DNA of 64,000 nucleotides from positions 6,693,244 through 6,757,243 of the forward strand of contig JAQFVV010012418.1 in NCBI GenBank assembly GCA_028023455.1. Reading direction: 5' to 3'. The DNA comes from Epiperipatus broadwayi. Lineage: Eukaryota; Onychophora; Udeonychophora; Euonychophora; Peripatidae. A model generated the notes under the pieces. It was given only the letters and a program-made list of their open reading frames with translations, did no database searches and was not told where the DNA came from. Shown piece by piece: positions 13,000 through 23,035 of the stretch. The translations under genes and the position numbers were made by a program. Every line of letters begins with the position of its first letter. The stretch's first letter is position 1.

Positions 13000-13265
13000 C
13001 AACTGATACACATGACCACATAATGTGAAAAAGATAAACGATCTCCAATATATGGTATTTCATGCTGAACCAGCATTCATCAGTTTGTCCAGATCATAAT
13101 CTCCCACACATATATATAATCAGTGTTCAGTTTATATTAAGATAACAAATCTTCAAACTTTAATGGACAGCCTTCAATATGGACCAACTGATCAGTGGTG
13201 TTCAGTATGCAATATGTATATTGGAGATCATTTATCTTTTTCATGTATATATGGTCATGTAAATC
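13000..13265 (-). mobile_element. Fold-back copy of hammerhead-repeat family B
   Basis: The left half (13020-13110) and right half (13160-13260) are inverted relatives: GATCTCCAATATATGG on the left against ATATTGGAGATC on the right, and AAAAAGATAAACGATC against GATCATTTATCTTTTT. The left half holds a well-formed hammerhead (13040-13095, minus); the right half holds a degraded one (about 13180-13225, plus). Confidence 0.7.
13040..13095 (-). ncRNA. Type I hammerhead ribozyme, family B
   Basis: On the minus strand the core CTGATGA (13083-13077) runs directly into stem II, ATGCTG-GTT-CAGCAT (13076-13062, six pairs). GAAA follows (13061-13058). Stem III is ATA-CCA-TAT (13058-13050), then the cleavage base A (13049). 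Stem I is formed by AA/TT next to the core and GATCT/AGATC (13095-13091 with 13044-13040) beyond an internal loop. Predicted cleavage is between 13049 and 13048. All invariant core bases are present. The short stem III is typical of hammerheads in Penelope-like elements and metazoan retrozymes. Confidence 0.8.
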
Positions 13266-13817
13266 GATTGTATAGGATAGAGTGGATACGTATAGGAGCT
13301 TGAAAGTCAGTTCATATCCCTTCTAATTACATTAAGTTTAGTATAGAGAATATACTTGTATTTAAATATCACTATGTTTTTGCAAAAAGTTTTTAAAAAA
13401 ATTTTAATCTTTATATGTCTAACATATCTTATTTTTACACCTTGTTCTTGCATGATCTCATTTTTTTATTGATTAAACATCTTATAAACTTTATTCGTTA
13501 AAATACCACTTTTAAAATGTAATTATTAAAATAAATTATAAGCTTTGATTATCAACTTCCATCAAATAAACAAAACTACATCATAAATCATATCCTGTAA
13601 ATTACTAAAGAGAGTAAAAGCATGAAGATCAGCATTTTGACAGTAATGCAGACGTAAAGCTTTTAGAATAATTTTATTGATTTTCAGTGCTTTGAACTGG
13701 AATAAAATATAACCACTACAAAAACTTTAATTATGCTCATTCAATCTGTAAATTGCAAGAGAAGTTTGTAAAAAAAATTTATGTAGGATAGAATATAGCA
13801 GTCTTCATAATTCTTAC
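13266..13817. other. AT-rich intron, nothing recognised
   Basis: No coding or repeat signal is seen up to the donor site of the I-EGF1 exon. Confidence 0.5.
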
Positions 13818-13957
13818 TTTATGCAATTTTCCAAATCTTCTTTGTCAGTCACTAAATCACCATCACATTCACAATGATCGCCATATTTGTTGTTATTACA
13901 TTTGCATACCCCACATTCTAAATCACCCTGATTGTTGCAAACACTGCTGTTCACTTT
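13818..13957 (-). CDS. Integrin beta exon: I-EGF1
   Basis: These 140 bases encode a segment with VCNNQGDLECGVCKC, then GDHCECDGD, and near its end ENCIK. This is the first integrin EGF module (human beta3: GTFECGVCRC...GSQCECSEED). The acceptor AG is at 13959-13958 and the donor GTAAGAA starts at 13817. It enters in phase 0 and leaves in phase 2, which fits the next exon. It forms part of the extracellular leg of the receptor; the conserved cysteines make the disulphide knot. Confidence 0.93.
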
Positions 13958-14949
13958 CTAAAAAAATATTTCAGAAAATGCACCATTTTAATAATATTTT
14001 AGTTTTGTTATATAATTATTTTAAAATATCTAAGTCCAAAGTCATAAATAAACATATATAAAAGTAGAGTTAATAATAGCAAAGATACTCAGTACAAACA
14101 TGCCAATAAAAAAAGTTATAAAATATTTACAGATATTTACACTATAGTTTGGTGCTTTACTCAGCGAGATTGCATAAAATACAGTGTTGAGGTTTCTAGA
14201 CTCACCACAGGCAAAGAGCAATATGAACATAGCAAATAATAAACAAGCTATTGTAAATAAAAAAGTATTACATAAAAAGCAAAGCAGTTAAAAGCAAAGG
14301 AAAGATTAAACTAAAACCAGCATAAAAAGAGATATGATTAGTAAACATGACAATGTTGGATTATGAGGAAGTATTGTGAAATTGTATTGAATTATATTTT
14401 GTCATGCATTTCAAGACTATAATGTGCTTAATATATCCAACACTGGAAAAAAGTTTTGATCAATTAAGGAGATTAAGGCAGGAGTTAATGCAAAACTTGA
14501 AAGACAAAATTTAATAAAACATTCTTAAACAACAGATGTACTATAATGAATTTAAGACAAGAACTTACAAATCATTTATAATATTAGCAGACTTTAGGGA
14601 TAGCTCAGATTTAAATGAGATCAATGAAAAGATAACTGGCAACAAAAAGCACATTTTAATCAGTAAAATTTTATTGAAACAAATCAGAAGAAATTAATAT
14701 CTATAACTCTATAAAACGATACATAGAAAAGCTAATGATGGCATATGAAAATATAACTACAAAAATATGAAGACAGAAATGAGTACAAGTATCAAAGATA
14801 AATAATGATATTTTAGTAAAAGAAAAGATACTTCAACAATGAGCAAAAAATGGCTCTATTAGTAAAACAAAAGATTAGACAATAAATATGTGAAAAATTC
14901 TATAAAACAAATAAACATACTATATACTAATAAAAAACAAAAAATGAAG

Positions 14950-15700
14950 TAATCCAACATAAATTATTTTTAACATTATGTTATTTCTTTATCTAGCATA
15001 AAACGTCTTTTAAAATAAGAGACAAACAGTTAAATCTATGAAGAATGGAAAGATCTAGGAAACTGCTCATTTCTTATAAATATTAAAAAAGAAAATGAAT
15101 AAATAGAAAAATTATTCAAAATATCTAAATAAGAATAAGCAGGCGATTGGAAAAATTCAATGGTCATATTAATATTTATAAAAAGAAAAAAGAAAATATT
15201 AAAAAATATAACTTTATTATGATAATTATAAATCATCTATGAAGAACTATTAATTCAAATAACATGGCAAATTATATACATATATTAAGAATATAAAGTA
15301 TCAAAGAATATGAAGTGTCATATTATTGGATTTGTAAAGTATAAAATAGTATTTGACTCCATAATTGCTTGATTTAAGCATCTTGACATAGACTAAGGGT
15401 CACTAAATTCTAAAGAATATTTAATAAAATACTGCAGCAATGATTAGACTATACACCAACATGAAAAAGGTTAACATTGATAAGGGTGTGTAACAAGGTT
15501 TTCAATCATTTCTAAAATTTTGCAGCAGTTTTAAGAAAATATTTTCTATATTTTAATAGAAAATTAGGAGTATAAAAATAAATGGAAAAATATATTTGTC
15601 ATCTATGCAGATAAATAAATAATACTTAAGAATTTCAGAAAATATTACAAGAGTGATTTCATAAAAGCAAAAAAGTATAGCAAAAGATAAATGCTAAAAT
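14950..15700 (+). mobile_element. Decayed RTE-like LINE fragment
   Basis: In the plus direction the conceptual translation runs through DWKNSMVILIF-like, IIGFVKYKIVFDSI (the RT 'G-F-x-x-x-K-A-F-D-S' box near 15330-15362), NIDKGV (15476) and FVIYADK (15597). These are RT motifs in the right order, with many frameshifts and stops. No tail or target duplication was found. Confidence 0.5.
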
Positions 15701-15882
15701 ACTAAATTATTCAAAAACTTTTCACAAATAATAATAATAAGAATATAAATTTTGATAATAATAAATTAGAAAAAAGTTAATAACTATAAATATTTTCATT
15801 AGATTATTAATTTAATAGAAATATAATCGATAGATTTAATTATAAAATTAAATATGAACGGAGTGCTAGAGATAGAACTAAC

Positions 15883-15896
15883 TTAATATTAAAAGT
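15883..15896. repeat. Target-site duplication, left copy
   Basis: TTAATATTAAAAGT is repeated exactly at 17059-17072, directly at the two ends of the compound hammerhead element. Confidence 0.75.
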
Positions 15897-16061
15897 CTTA
15901 AGCCAATAAACATCACATGATCACCATTTGTTATGTTTGTTTATAACTGTTATTAAAACAGGCAAAACTCACTATACGTATTGCCACTCACTACAAGAGT
16001 AATCAATGGATGCCAGAAGGCTTGTGCATAAAATCCCCATCTAGTGCCTACTCATCCAATA

Positions 16062-16106
16062 TCCTCAGAACTAGTTTCTGGCTTGTGGCCTTCATCAGTG
16101 AGGAGC
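16062..16106 (-). ncRNA. Hammerhead ribozyme, family A, copy 1
   Basis: Minus strand: TCCTCA, core CTGATGA (16098-16092), stem II GGC-CACAA-GCC flanked by an A/A mismatch, GAAA (16078-16075), stem III AC-TA-GT, then TGAGGA pairing perfectly with TCCTCA (six pairs). One extra T lies between stem III and the cleavage position, so activity is uncertain. Copy 2 lacks that extra base. Confidence 0.7.
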
Positions 16107-16434
16107 CTTGAATCTGAGAGCACTGCACCCCGATTTTAGGATCTAATGCAACCCTCCAGCAGCCACCTTTTATCTCCATATAGTTATATAGGTCTGAACT
16201 CAGTTCAGTACTATACGTTTTGGTGTCTAGTTCTTTAAATAACCATAGCCACCACAATCCTATTAGGCAGGATTGCTTTTAAGCCAATAAACATCCATTT
16301 CTTACACTTGCTTATAACTATTATTAAAACAGGCAAAACTTACTATACGTATTGCCACTTACTGCAAGCTAGAGTAATCAATGGATGCCAGAAGACTTGT
16401 GCATAAAATCCTCATCTAGTGCTTACTCATCCAA

Positions 16435-16480
16435 TATCTCCAGACTAGTTTCTGGCTTGTGGCCTTCATCAGTGAGGAGC
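16435..16480 (-). ncRNA. Hammerhead ribozyme, family A, copy 2
   Basis: Minus strand: TCCTCA, CTGATGA (16472-16466), GGC-CACAA-GCC, GAAA (16452-16449), AC-TA-GTC with the standard GUC cleavage triplet ending at 16443. The distal side of stem I (TGGAGA) has drifted from copy 1 (TGAGGA). Confidence 0.68.
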
Positions 16481-16904
16481 CTTCTGGCATCCATTGATTA
16501 CTCTAGCTTGCAGTGAGTCACAATACGTATAGTGAGTTTTGTATTCTGGCAACCATTGATTACTCTAGCTTGCAGTGAGTCACAATACATATAGTTTTGC
16601 CTGTTTTAATAACAGTTATAAGCAAACATAACAAATGATGATCATGTGATGTTTATTGACTTAAAACCAATCCTGCCTAATAGGATTGTGGTGGCTATGG
16701 TTATTTAAAGAACTAGACACCAAAACGTATAGGTACTGAACTGAGTTCAGACCTATATAACTATATAAGCTAATGATCTTGGATTGAAAATATTAAAGTG
16801 ATTTCGATTTAAGACTCATAGTTATATAGTTAAGTGGAGAGAAAAGGTGCCTGCTGGAGGGTTGTATTAGATCCTAAGATCTAGGTGCAGTGCTCTCAGA
16901 TCCA

Positions 16905-16950
16905 AGGCTCCTCACTGACAAAGCCCACAAGCCAGAAACTAGTCTGGGAT
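16905..16950 (+). ncRNA. Hammerhead ribozyme, family A, copy 3 (core mutated)
   Basis: Plus strand: TCCTCA, then CTGACAA in place of CTGATGA, then GCCCACAAGCC-AGAAAC-TA-GTC-TGGGA. The change at the invariant G8 should abolish cleavage. It marks the third, inverted unit. Confidence 0.65.
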
Positions 16951-17058
16951 ATTGGATGAATAGGCACTAGATAGGGATTTTATGCACAAACCTTCTGGCA
17001 TCCACTGATTACTCTAGAATGCAGTGAGTGGCAATACGTATAGTGAGTTTTGCCTGTT

Positions 17059-17072
17059 TTAATATTAAAAGT
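17059..17072. repeat. Target-site duplication, right copy
   Basis: This is an exact copy of TTAATATTAAAAGT at 15883-15896. Confidence 0.75.
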
Positions 17073-18558
17073 TATAACTATATATGGTTGACAATGTTCT
17101 GAGACTCACTGTACCTTCCTATTAAGTCTAAATACATACCAATATACCAAATAATATCACACAGTAACTACATTGCTATATCAATCTACTATAAGAATAT
17201 GAAGCTTTTAGAAATGATTCAGTAATCTAGTTTCAATAAAGATTTAGACTCCAAATCATGAATCATATCAGGATAAGTCCATGATATAATTTTCTTCTTT
17301 TTCCTTTTCTTATGTATTGATTCCTTAATCCCATGCTACATTACAACAATCTATCATTATAATTTCAAAAATATAATATCATTTATGAATCAATGTCACT
17401 GTTAGAGATAAAACTTATCCCATTCACAAACTTTAATAAGATAGTCTTTTAATTGTTCTGTTAATTTGCATTAGTTGATACATTATCAAATAAGAAACAC
17501 TATTAATAAATCATAAAGTGCAATATTACAGAGGTTTCTATGATATTCAAAAATAAAAAGTTTTTATTGAGGTAGTCATTTCAACATCTCATTACTCACC
17601 AGATTTAAAAAGGTCTATTATTAGTGCAACTATAAAGATTATGGTTATATAAAAAGACAATCACTAAATTCATTCAGTACTTTTTTTGTACTTATTATTT
17701 TGATATGATAATTTTTACGTATACAAGATAAGAGAATATTTCCATTTAATAATATTTAAACAAGTTTAGATTCAATCATTATTAGTGATATAAAAACATA
17801 TTTTCAATTTAATTTTCTCTATAACCTTATTAATATATATTTTTAAAATTTAAACCATGCATTATCTGAAATTGATACTACTTTACTCATTACAATGTAT
17901 AGCTTTAAAAAATTTAAATTTCATGGAAACTTTAATATTTTACGAGAATCAGAAATTGTTTTTCATTTATATCTTTAGCAATTGCAGTTAGTGTTCTAAT
18001 CTAAGATATCTATGTTAAATTATTTGTTATCTTTCATAATTTTTATGGAACTAAAATTATTCCAAGTCAACTATTCATATTTCTTTGGATTTTAATGTAA
18101 ATATACTAACCCTTGTAAAATATTACCCAGTAGGTTTGTAAATGTCTGTGTCATTTCTTTTCTCTGGATTTTTTTTTTTTTCACTATAGATTCAGTACTA
18201 AATGTTTTCATTGTTTTCACATTACATGCTATTTTACAAAAATGTATAGATATATGATATTTCTTGTTATATAGCATTTATTTTCATTTATTGTAGTTTT
18301 TATGGCTAGTTCTCTCTTTATCAATATTGCAGCTATTTTTAAATTGATTTCTAGTTTTATGGATTACTGTTACAATGTTTTAACTATTTATTAAATTCTC
18401 AAACTTGTTTGAATACTATTTCAAAAGTTATTTTTTCTTAATTTACGTCCTTATCTGTCAAGTATACTGATGATAAAAAAACTCTGATGAAGAGTTATTA
18501 ACCATTTCTATGAGTTCTAAAAGTGGTTTTTTTTCCAAGAAATTATCAAAAATATAAC

Positions 18559-18564
18559 ATTTAA
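18559..18564. repeat. 6-bp direct repeat ATTTAA, left flank of palindromic element
   Basis: The same six bases follow the element at 19894-19899, consistent with a 6-bp target duplication. Confidence 0.55.
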
Positions 18565-19893
18565 GGGTACTTGTGACTTTTGACCCATGTGGCCACCAGA
18601 GGCGCTGGTCAGGGTCAAACACAGAAATACTTAGAGTAGGGGCCCAAAATGCAGCATTGCAAATTCCAGCTGAAAGATGGTGCTGTTCACAATGCGTAAG
18701 CACAGGAACATTCCACCAGCTGGCTGGCAGCAAAACTGCCTGCTTGGTGGCGCTGGTCGCAGTGCGTAAGCCATTTAGCTTACGTCTGCTACCAGCAGAT
18801 ACCAAGAACCTAGGTGGCACTGATTGCCGTAAACACATTTAGCTTATGTGTTGTCTGCTAACAGTGACTACCAAGATTCTAGCCCACTATGTGGCACTGT
18901 TTCTCCACTGTTACACACGGAAAAACCACGCACTGATAGAGTTTATGTACATACTACTTAAAATATGAATGGCATATAATGTACAGGTGTGATTAATTAA
19001 GAAGCTACAACTATTTAAATATTCTTTCAAACTTAATAGTATCACATGCTATTTCACAGTTTTATAAATGGATGTATTTTTAAATTTTTTAAAAATCGAT
19101 CTTTTTTTTTTTAATTATTTACTCTATAAAGATCGATTTTTAAATTTAGAATTGATTTATAGATTAATAAAATATTTTATGAATAATTATGAGGATTTCT
19201 ACATGATAATTTTATCAAGCCTGTCTAATTATAGCGTACTTTCGTATGTAAATCTATGATGCCATTCAAGCGGCCATGATAGCAAATTTCACCGCTCGAC
19301 TTATATATAACATTTTGACATAGAGTAAATAATTAAAAAAAAAAGATCGATTTTTAAAAAAAAAAAAAATTTAAAAATACATCCATTTATAAAACTGTGA
19401 AATAGCATGTGATACTATTAAGTTTGAAAGAATATTTAAATAGTTGTAGCTTCTTAATTAATCACACCTGTACATTATACGCCATTCATATTTTAAGTAG
19501 TATGAACATAAACTCTATCAGTGCGTGGTTTTTCCATGTGTAACCGTGGAGAAACAGCGCCACGTAGTGGGCTAGAATCTTGGTAGTCGCTGTTAGCAGA
19601 CGACACATAAGCTAGATGTGTTTACAGCAATCAGTGCCACCTAGGTTCTTGGTATCTGCTGGTAGCAGACGATGTAAGCTAAATGGGCTTACGCACTGTG
19701 ACCAGCGCCACCAAGCGGGCAGTTTTGCTGCCAGCCAGCTGGTGGAATGTTCCTGTGCTTACGCATTGTGAACAGCACCACCTTTCGGCTGGAATTTGCA
19801 ATGCTGCATTTGGGGCCCCTACTCTAAGTATTTCTGTGGTTGACCCTGACCAGCACCTCTGGTGGCCACATGGGTCAAAAGTCAGAAGTACCC
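18565..19893. mobile_element. 1.33-kb near-perfect inverted-repeat (fold-back) element
   Basis: Arms of about 562 and 573 bp (18565-19126, 19321-19893) are inverted copies around a 194-bp loop. The termini are GGGTACTT... and ...AAGTACCC, then GACTTTTGACCC / GGGTCAAAAGTC. The distal part of each arm (about 300 bp) is far richer in G+C than the surroundings and holds diverged subrepeats around GTAAGC-CATTTAGCTTACG and GTGGCACTG/GTGGCGCTG. The two overlapping frames at 18458-18842 and the frame at 19683-19925 are the same arm read in both directions, not genes. This is a non-autonomous DNA-transposon type; the superfamily is undetermined. Confidence 0.8.
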
Positions 19894-19899
19894 ATTTAA
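19894..19899. repeat. 6-bp direct repeat ATTTAA, right flank of palindromic element
   Basis: It matches 18559-18564. Confidence 0.55.
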
Positions 19900-21479
19900 C
19901 TAATTTTTTAAGTGAAATATTTTAATGAGCATTTTTTACTATATTTTCTCACATTGATGTTTAAAATAAATCTGACAATGTGATATGATTTTTCTTGGTT
20001 AAAATATAATTATTTTTAAGTGAAGTTTAAATTGATTAATGCCTAATTTAATACGCTGTCACAAATAAAGCTTATTATGAAGAACTTTTTTTTTTGCTAA
20101 GCAAAGCAAATATTTCTGTTTCATAATTCTTGATATTATTTGCATTAAAACATTTCTTAATGTGTCTTCATTGAGTTCCAGTGCTCTGTATAACTGAGTT
20201 AAGAGTAGACTGGCAGAATCAAGATTCTGGAATCAGTTCTCAGTTAAGTGCAGTACAATTTAGGCAATTGAATAGAACTGTTATTTTCAATCTGCCACAT
20301 GGATGACTGTAGGTCATAGTAAGTTCCAAGGAACTAACTATACCATTATTGACTGTCAATGTAATTTTTAAATGCAAAAGCTTTTCAGTTGCATTTGATG
20401 ACTGCTACAAGATTTTTTTTTTTTTTAAGTTGTGCCATATTAAAATTTAGTTACATATGTAGGTTTACAATTTATATACAAAATACAATTCAAAGCAAAA
20501 TCTATTTCTTCTCAGAAGTTTGAAAATAAACCAGATAGTTCAGTGTAGCAAAATATAAACTAATATAATACATATTATTTTCTATACATCTGCAACATTT
20601 CAATCAAGCCACGATTTGCATACTGAAATCCATGGGTAGTGGTAAGCCACATTATAATATTCATTTTTAACCACTCTCTCTCTCTCTCTCACACATGCAC
20701 ACACACATATATATAGGTGTGGATGCATACTTTAAACTAAAATGTTAAAATGTAAAAAAAAAAATTATGATTTTTCATCTGTTTATCTAATATTGTTTTT
20801 CCACTCCAACAAACTTCCTTATCTATTCCAAATACGATCTCTGTTTTCATCTTTTACAATAATTTTGAGATCCAGTTTAAGGCTTCTATTATCTATTTAT
20901 TATCATATTTTCTAGAAACATATTCAATACAGCTTTACTTTAGCCTTTTAATTGTTTTAATAATGTTAATAATACCTATTTGTTCTCCTGTGCTTTTTAT
21001 TTCTCCTTATTACCAACAAACTTTTCTCCATATTTCACTGAATAATCATGTTAATAATACCTATTTATTCTCTTGTGCTTTTTATTTCTCCTTATTACCA
21101 ACATACTTTTTTCCATATTTCACTGAATAATCTGATATCAATGTATGGCTCTTTTATTAAATATATAAGTCTTAGATTTATATATAAGAATTAATAAAAC
21201 ATATCTATTAAACATTTTTCTTTTCAAACCCATAGGCATATTTCTTTAATTATTGGATTATGTCTATTAACTGCACTTCATACAAGTTTAATTTTATGAT
21301 AAATTTCATCTGTATTAATAATCTATCTATGATTATGTATTAATAACCTGGCCAATATATTTGTAGGTGTTAATTTATTTTATTCTCTTGTTTTTATCAG
21401 ATAATTCTTGCAATATTTTCTGAAGCTCTGAAATATTATTTTCAAAACCTAATCATACTTCAAAATAAGAGTCATAGAT
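19900..21479. other. Intron stretch with simple repeats and an 85-bp tandem duplication
   Basis: A (CT)n-(CA)n-(TA)n compound microsatellite lies at about 20675-20716. Two 85-bp units (20963-21047 and 21048-21131) are near identical. No gene is recognised. Confidence 0.6.
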
Positions 21480-21700
21480 CACATGACCTGGGTTGGTATT
21501 TTTAGATCTAGTGTCTGAACCTATCCTAACACCTCTCTGAGGAGTGCCAAAGCACGAAACCATGGTCAGAGGTATGGGGGGGGGGTCCTGATAGAGATAT
21601 TTTAAATGCTGACTCTGGCTAAGCATTTATTACAAAGCTTGTTGAGGAATTGGCAATCCTCATTGATTCCAATCATACTTCTTTGCAAAAGTTAAATATT
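21480..21700 (+). mobile_element. Family A' hammerhead repeat
   Basis: TTTAGATCTAGTGTCTGAAC, then the hammerhead at 21531-21573, then a G10 run and degraded body sequence. The segment before the ribozyme is shared with the copy at 53980-54080 (TTTAGATCTAATGTCTGAAT). Family A itself has the related AGATCCTAAGATCTAGGTG in the same place. Confidence 0.7.
21531..21573 (+). ncRNA. Complete type I hammerhead ribozyme
   Basis: Every element is present. Stem I is ACCTCT (21531-21536) paired with AGAGGT (21568-21573), six Watson-Crick pairs. The core is CTGAGGA (21537-21543; position 7 is free to vary). Stem II is GTGC-CAAA-GCAC (21544-21555), GAAA is at 21556-21559, and stem III is ACC-AT-GGT (21559-21566). 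The cleavage base is C at 21567, giving a GUC triplet. Stem III has only three pairs and a two-base loop, as in Penelope-like/retrozyme hammerheads, which may cleave best as dimers. Compared with family A, stems I and II differ in sequence but still pair, which is covariation support. Confidence 0.88.
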
Positions 21701-22500
21701 TAATAAATTATTACATTTTGATTTAGAAGTGTGAAACTTATCTCACAACTTTGACACAATCCACTTTAGATAAATACTGTAATGACTATCATACACAGAT
21801 ATAAACTTTAAATCTCAATTAATAATTAACGTATATGTTTATTTTAATTAAACCAAACATATGGAGTAATTCAACTTCATTTTCTCTTTTTCATGTTGCA
21901 AAAGACAAATGATCCATAGGATATAGTACTCATCAGCTCACCCAAATCATTATCGCTCACATATATCTTTATCATATATTCAGTATTTATCAGTAGTAAA
22001 TTATTACATTTTAATTTACAAGTATCAAATTTATCCCAATCACATCTTGGACATGATCCGCTCTAGATATAGTAATGATTATCACTGAACACTTGTTAAA
22101 CTAGAGATTATCTCTAACACAGATATAAATTTTAAACCTAAGTACATACACATGGAATAATTTAAATTCATTTCTCTTTTTCCATGTGAAGTTAAACTAC
22201 TCCATGTGTGTTTTTATTTTTAAAAAACAAGATATATTATTCTTTTTACTATATTTATCTAGAGTGGATCATGTCAAAGTTATGAGTGGGGTATATTTGA
22301 TATTTATAAATCAAAATATAATAATTTACTATTCATAAATACTAAGCATATAATAAAAAAAATATATGAGAGATGGTGATCTGGACTAACTGATGAGTGC
22401 TGGTTCAGCATGAAATGCATCTTTGATCATTTGCCTTTTACAATATCATTATTCAAATGCTTCAAGAATGTGTTGTGGTGTGGAGGTTATTAAGAACATC
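21701..22500. mobile_element. Family B hammerhead repeats: tandem minus units plus inverted plus unit
   Basis: Segments near 21758 and 22053 (ACAATCCACTTTAGATA and ACATGATCCGCTCTAGATA), each followed by ACAGATATAAA and CATGGA/CATATGGA blocks, are tandem minus-strand monomers about 300 bp apart. A degraded hammerhead (GCTGATGAGTAC on the minus strand, about 21915-21950) lies in the first. From about 22250 the orientation flips to plus and a full ribozyme follows at 22378-22428. The same tandem-plus-inversion design as family A. Confidence 0.65.
22378..22428 (+). ncRNA. Type I hammerhead ribozyme, family B
   Basis: Core CTGATGA (22390-22396); stem II GTGCTG-GTT-CAGCAT (22397-22411, one G-U pair); GAAA (22412-22415); stem III AT-GC-AT (22415-22420); cleavage base C at 22421. 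Stem I is AA/TT near the core and GATC/GATC (22378-22381 with 22425-22428) across an internal loop, the same plan as the copy at 13040-13095. Confidence 0.77.
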
Positions 22501-22875
22501 TATAATAGATATTTACTAATAAATTAACAATTCACCATTGTGAAATTATCTTTTTGGCTAATAAATTTTGCTAAACAATCAAAAAAAAGATAGATCTGTA
22601 TAAGTATATCTTAAATATTTAATTTATATTGATATTAATTTTAAAGAAACTTAACCAACAGCTTAAATCAAACATAACTAGTTTTGGCTATCATTTAAAA
22701 AGCTTTTCTTATAGTCATTGCATTAGTAAAGAACAGTTTAATGGTAATACAGTGGATTGTCATTCGTCTACTTATATATATTATCATTATGCCTATTAAG
22801 AATTATAGAATTTTTTTTATAACTTGCAGTAATAAAGTTAATCTAATATTTTTATAATTTTGAAAACTTCGTAAA

Positions 22876-22888
22876 TATATGTTTTACA
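22876..22888. repeat. Target-site duplication, left copy
   Basis: TATATGTTTTACA recurs exactly at 23023-23035, flanking a short family A insertion. Confidence 0.7.
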
Positions 22889-23022
22889 TCACATGATCAC
22901 CATATCTGGGGATATTGGATGAGTAGGCACTAGATGGGGATTTTATGCACAAGCCTTCTGGCATCCATTGATTACTCTAGCTTGTTGTGTGTGGCAATAC
23001 GTATAGTGAGTTTTGCCTGTTT
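22889..23022 (+). mobile_element. Short family A insertion with 5' inversion
   Basis: The 134-bp insert starts with about 17 bases (TCACATGATCACCAT) that are the reverse complement of an internal part of the family A unit. It then begins in plus orientation at TCTGGGGATATTGG, which is at the hammerhead cleavage junction of the consensus, and ends at GTTTTGCCTGTT. The larger element at 15897-17058 ends at the same place. Confidence 0.7.
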
Positions 23023-23035
23023 TATATGTTTTACA
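23023..23035. repeat. Target-site duplication, right copy
   Basis: This is an exact copy of 22876-22888. Confidence 0.7.

Larger units (their letters stand above)
180..13817 (-). other. Integrin beta intron, 13.6 kb
   Basis: This intron lies between the I-EGF1 and I-EGF2 exons and has canonical GT/AG ends. Listed separately below are LINE remnants, a Penelope-like element, tandem repeats and hammerhead-family repeats. The rest is AT-rich DNA in which I recognise no gene. Confidence 0.85.
15897..17058. mobile_element. Compound hammerhead element (family A retrozyme-like), two minus units plus one inverted unit
   Basis: Reading left to right: a family A monomer in minus orientation (to about 16270), a second partial minus monomer (to about 16480), then an abrupt switch to plus orientation at about 16481. 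The plus part includes a 65-bp internal duplication (near 16481-16600) and ends at GTTTTGCCTGTTTT. Hammerhead cores in the two minus units are 374 bp apart (16092-16098 and 16466-16472), which gives the monomer length. A third, mutated core is on the plus strand at 16914-16920. A 14-bp direct repeat bounds the whole block, so it inserted as one piece. There is no coding capacity; the 69-codon minus frame at 16048-16257 is incidental. Confidence 0.8.

Noticed and set aside
16048-16257. 69-codon minus frame
   Set aside because: It runs through the family A hammerhead repeat, overlapping the ribozyme itself; the sequence is explained as non-coding repeat.
18458-18842. 126-codon minus frame and 89-codon plus frame, and the related frame at 19683-19925
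   Set aside because: They are the two arms of one palindromic transposon read in different directions; their similarity to one another comes from the inverted repeat, not from homologous genes.
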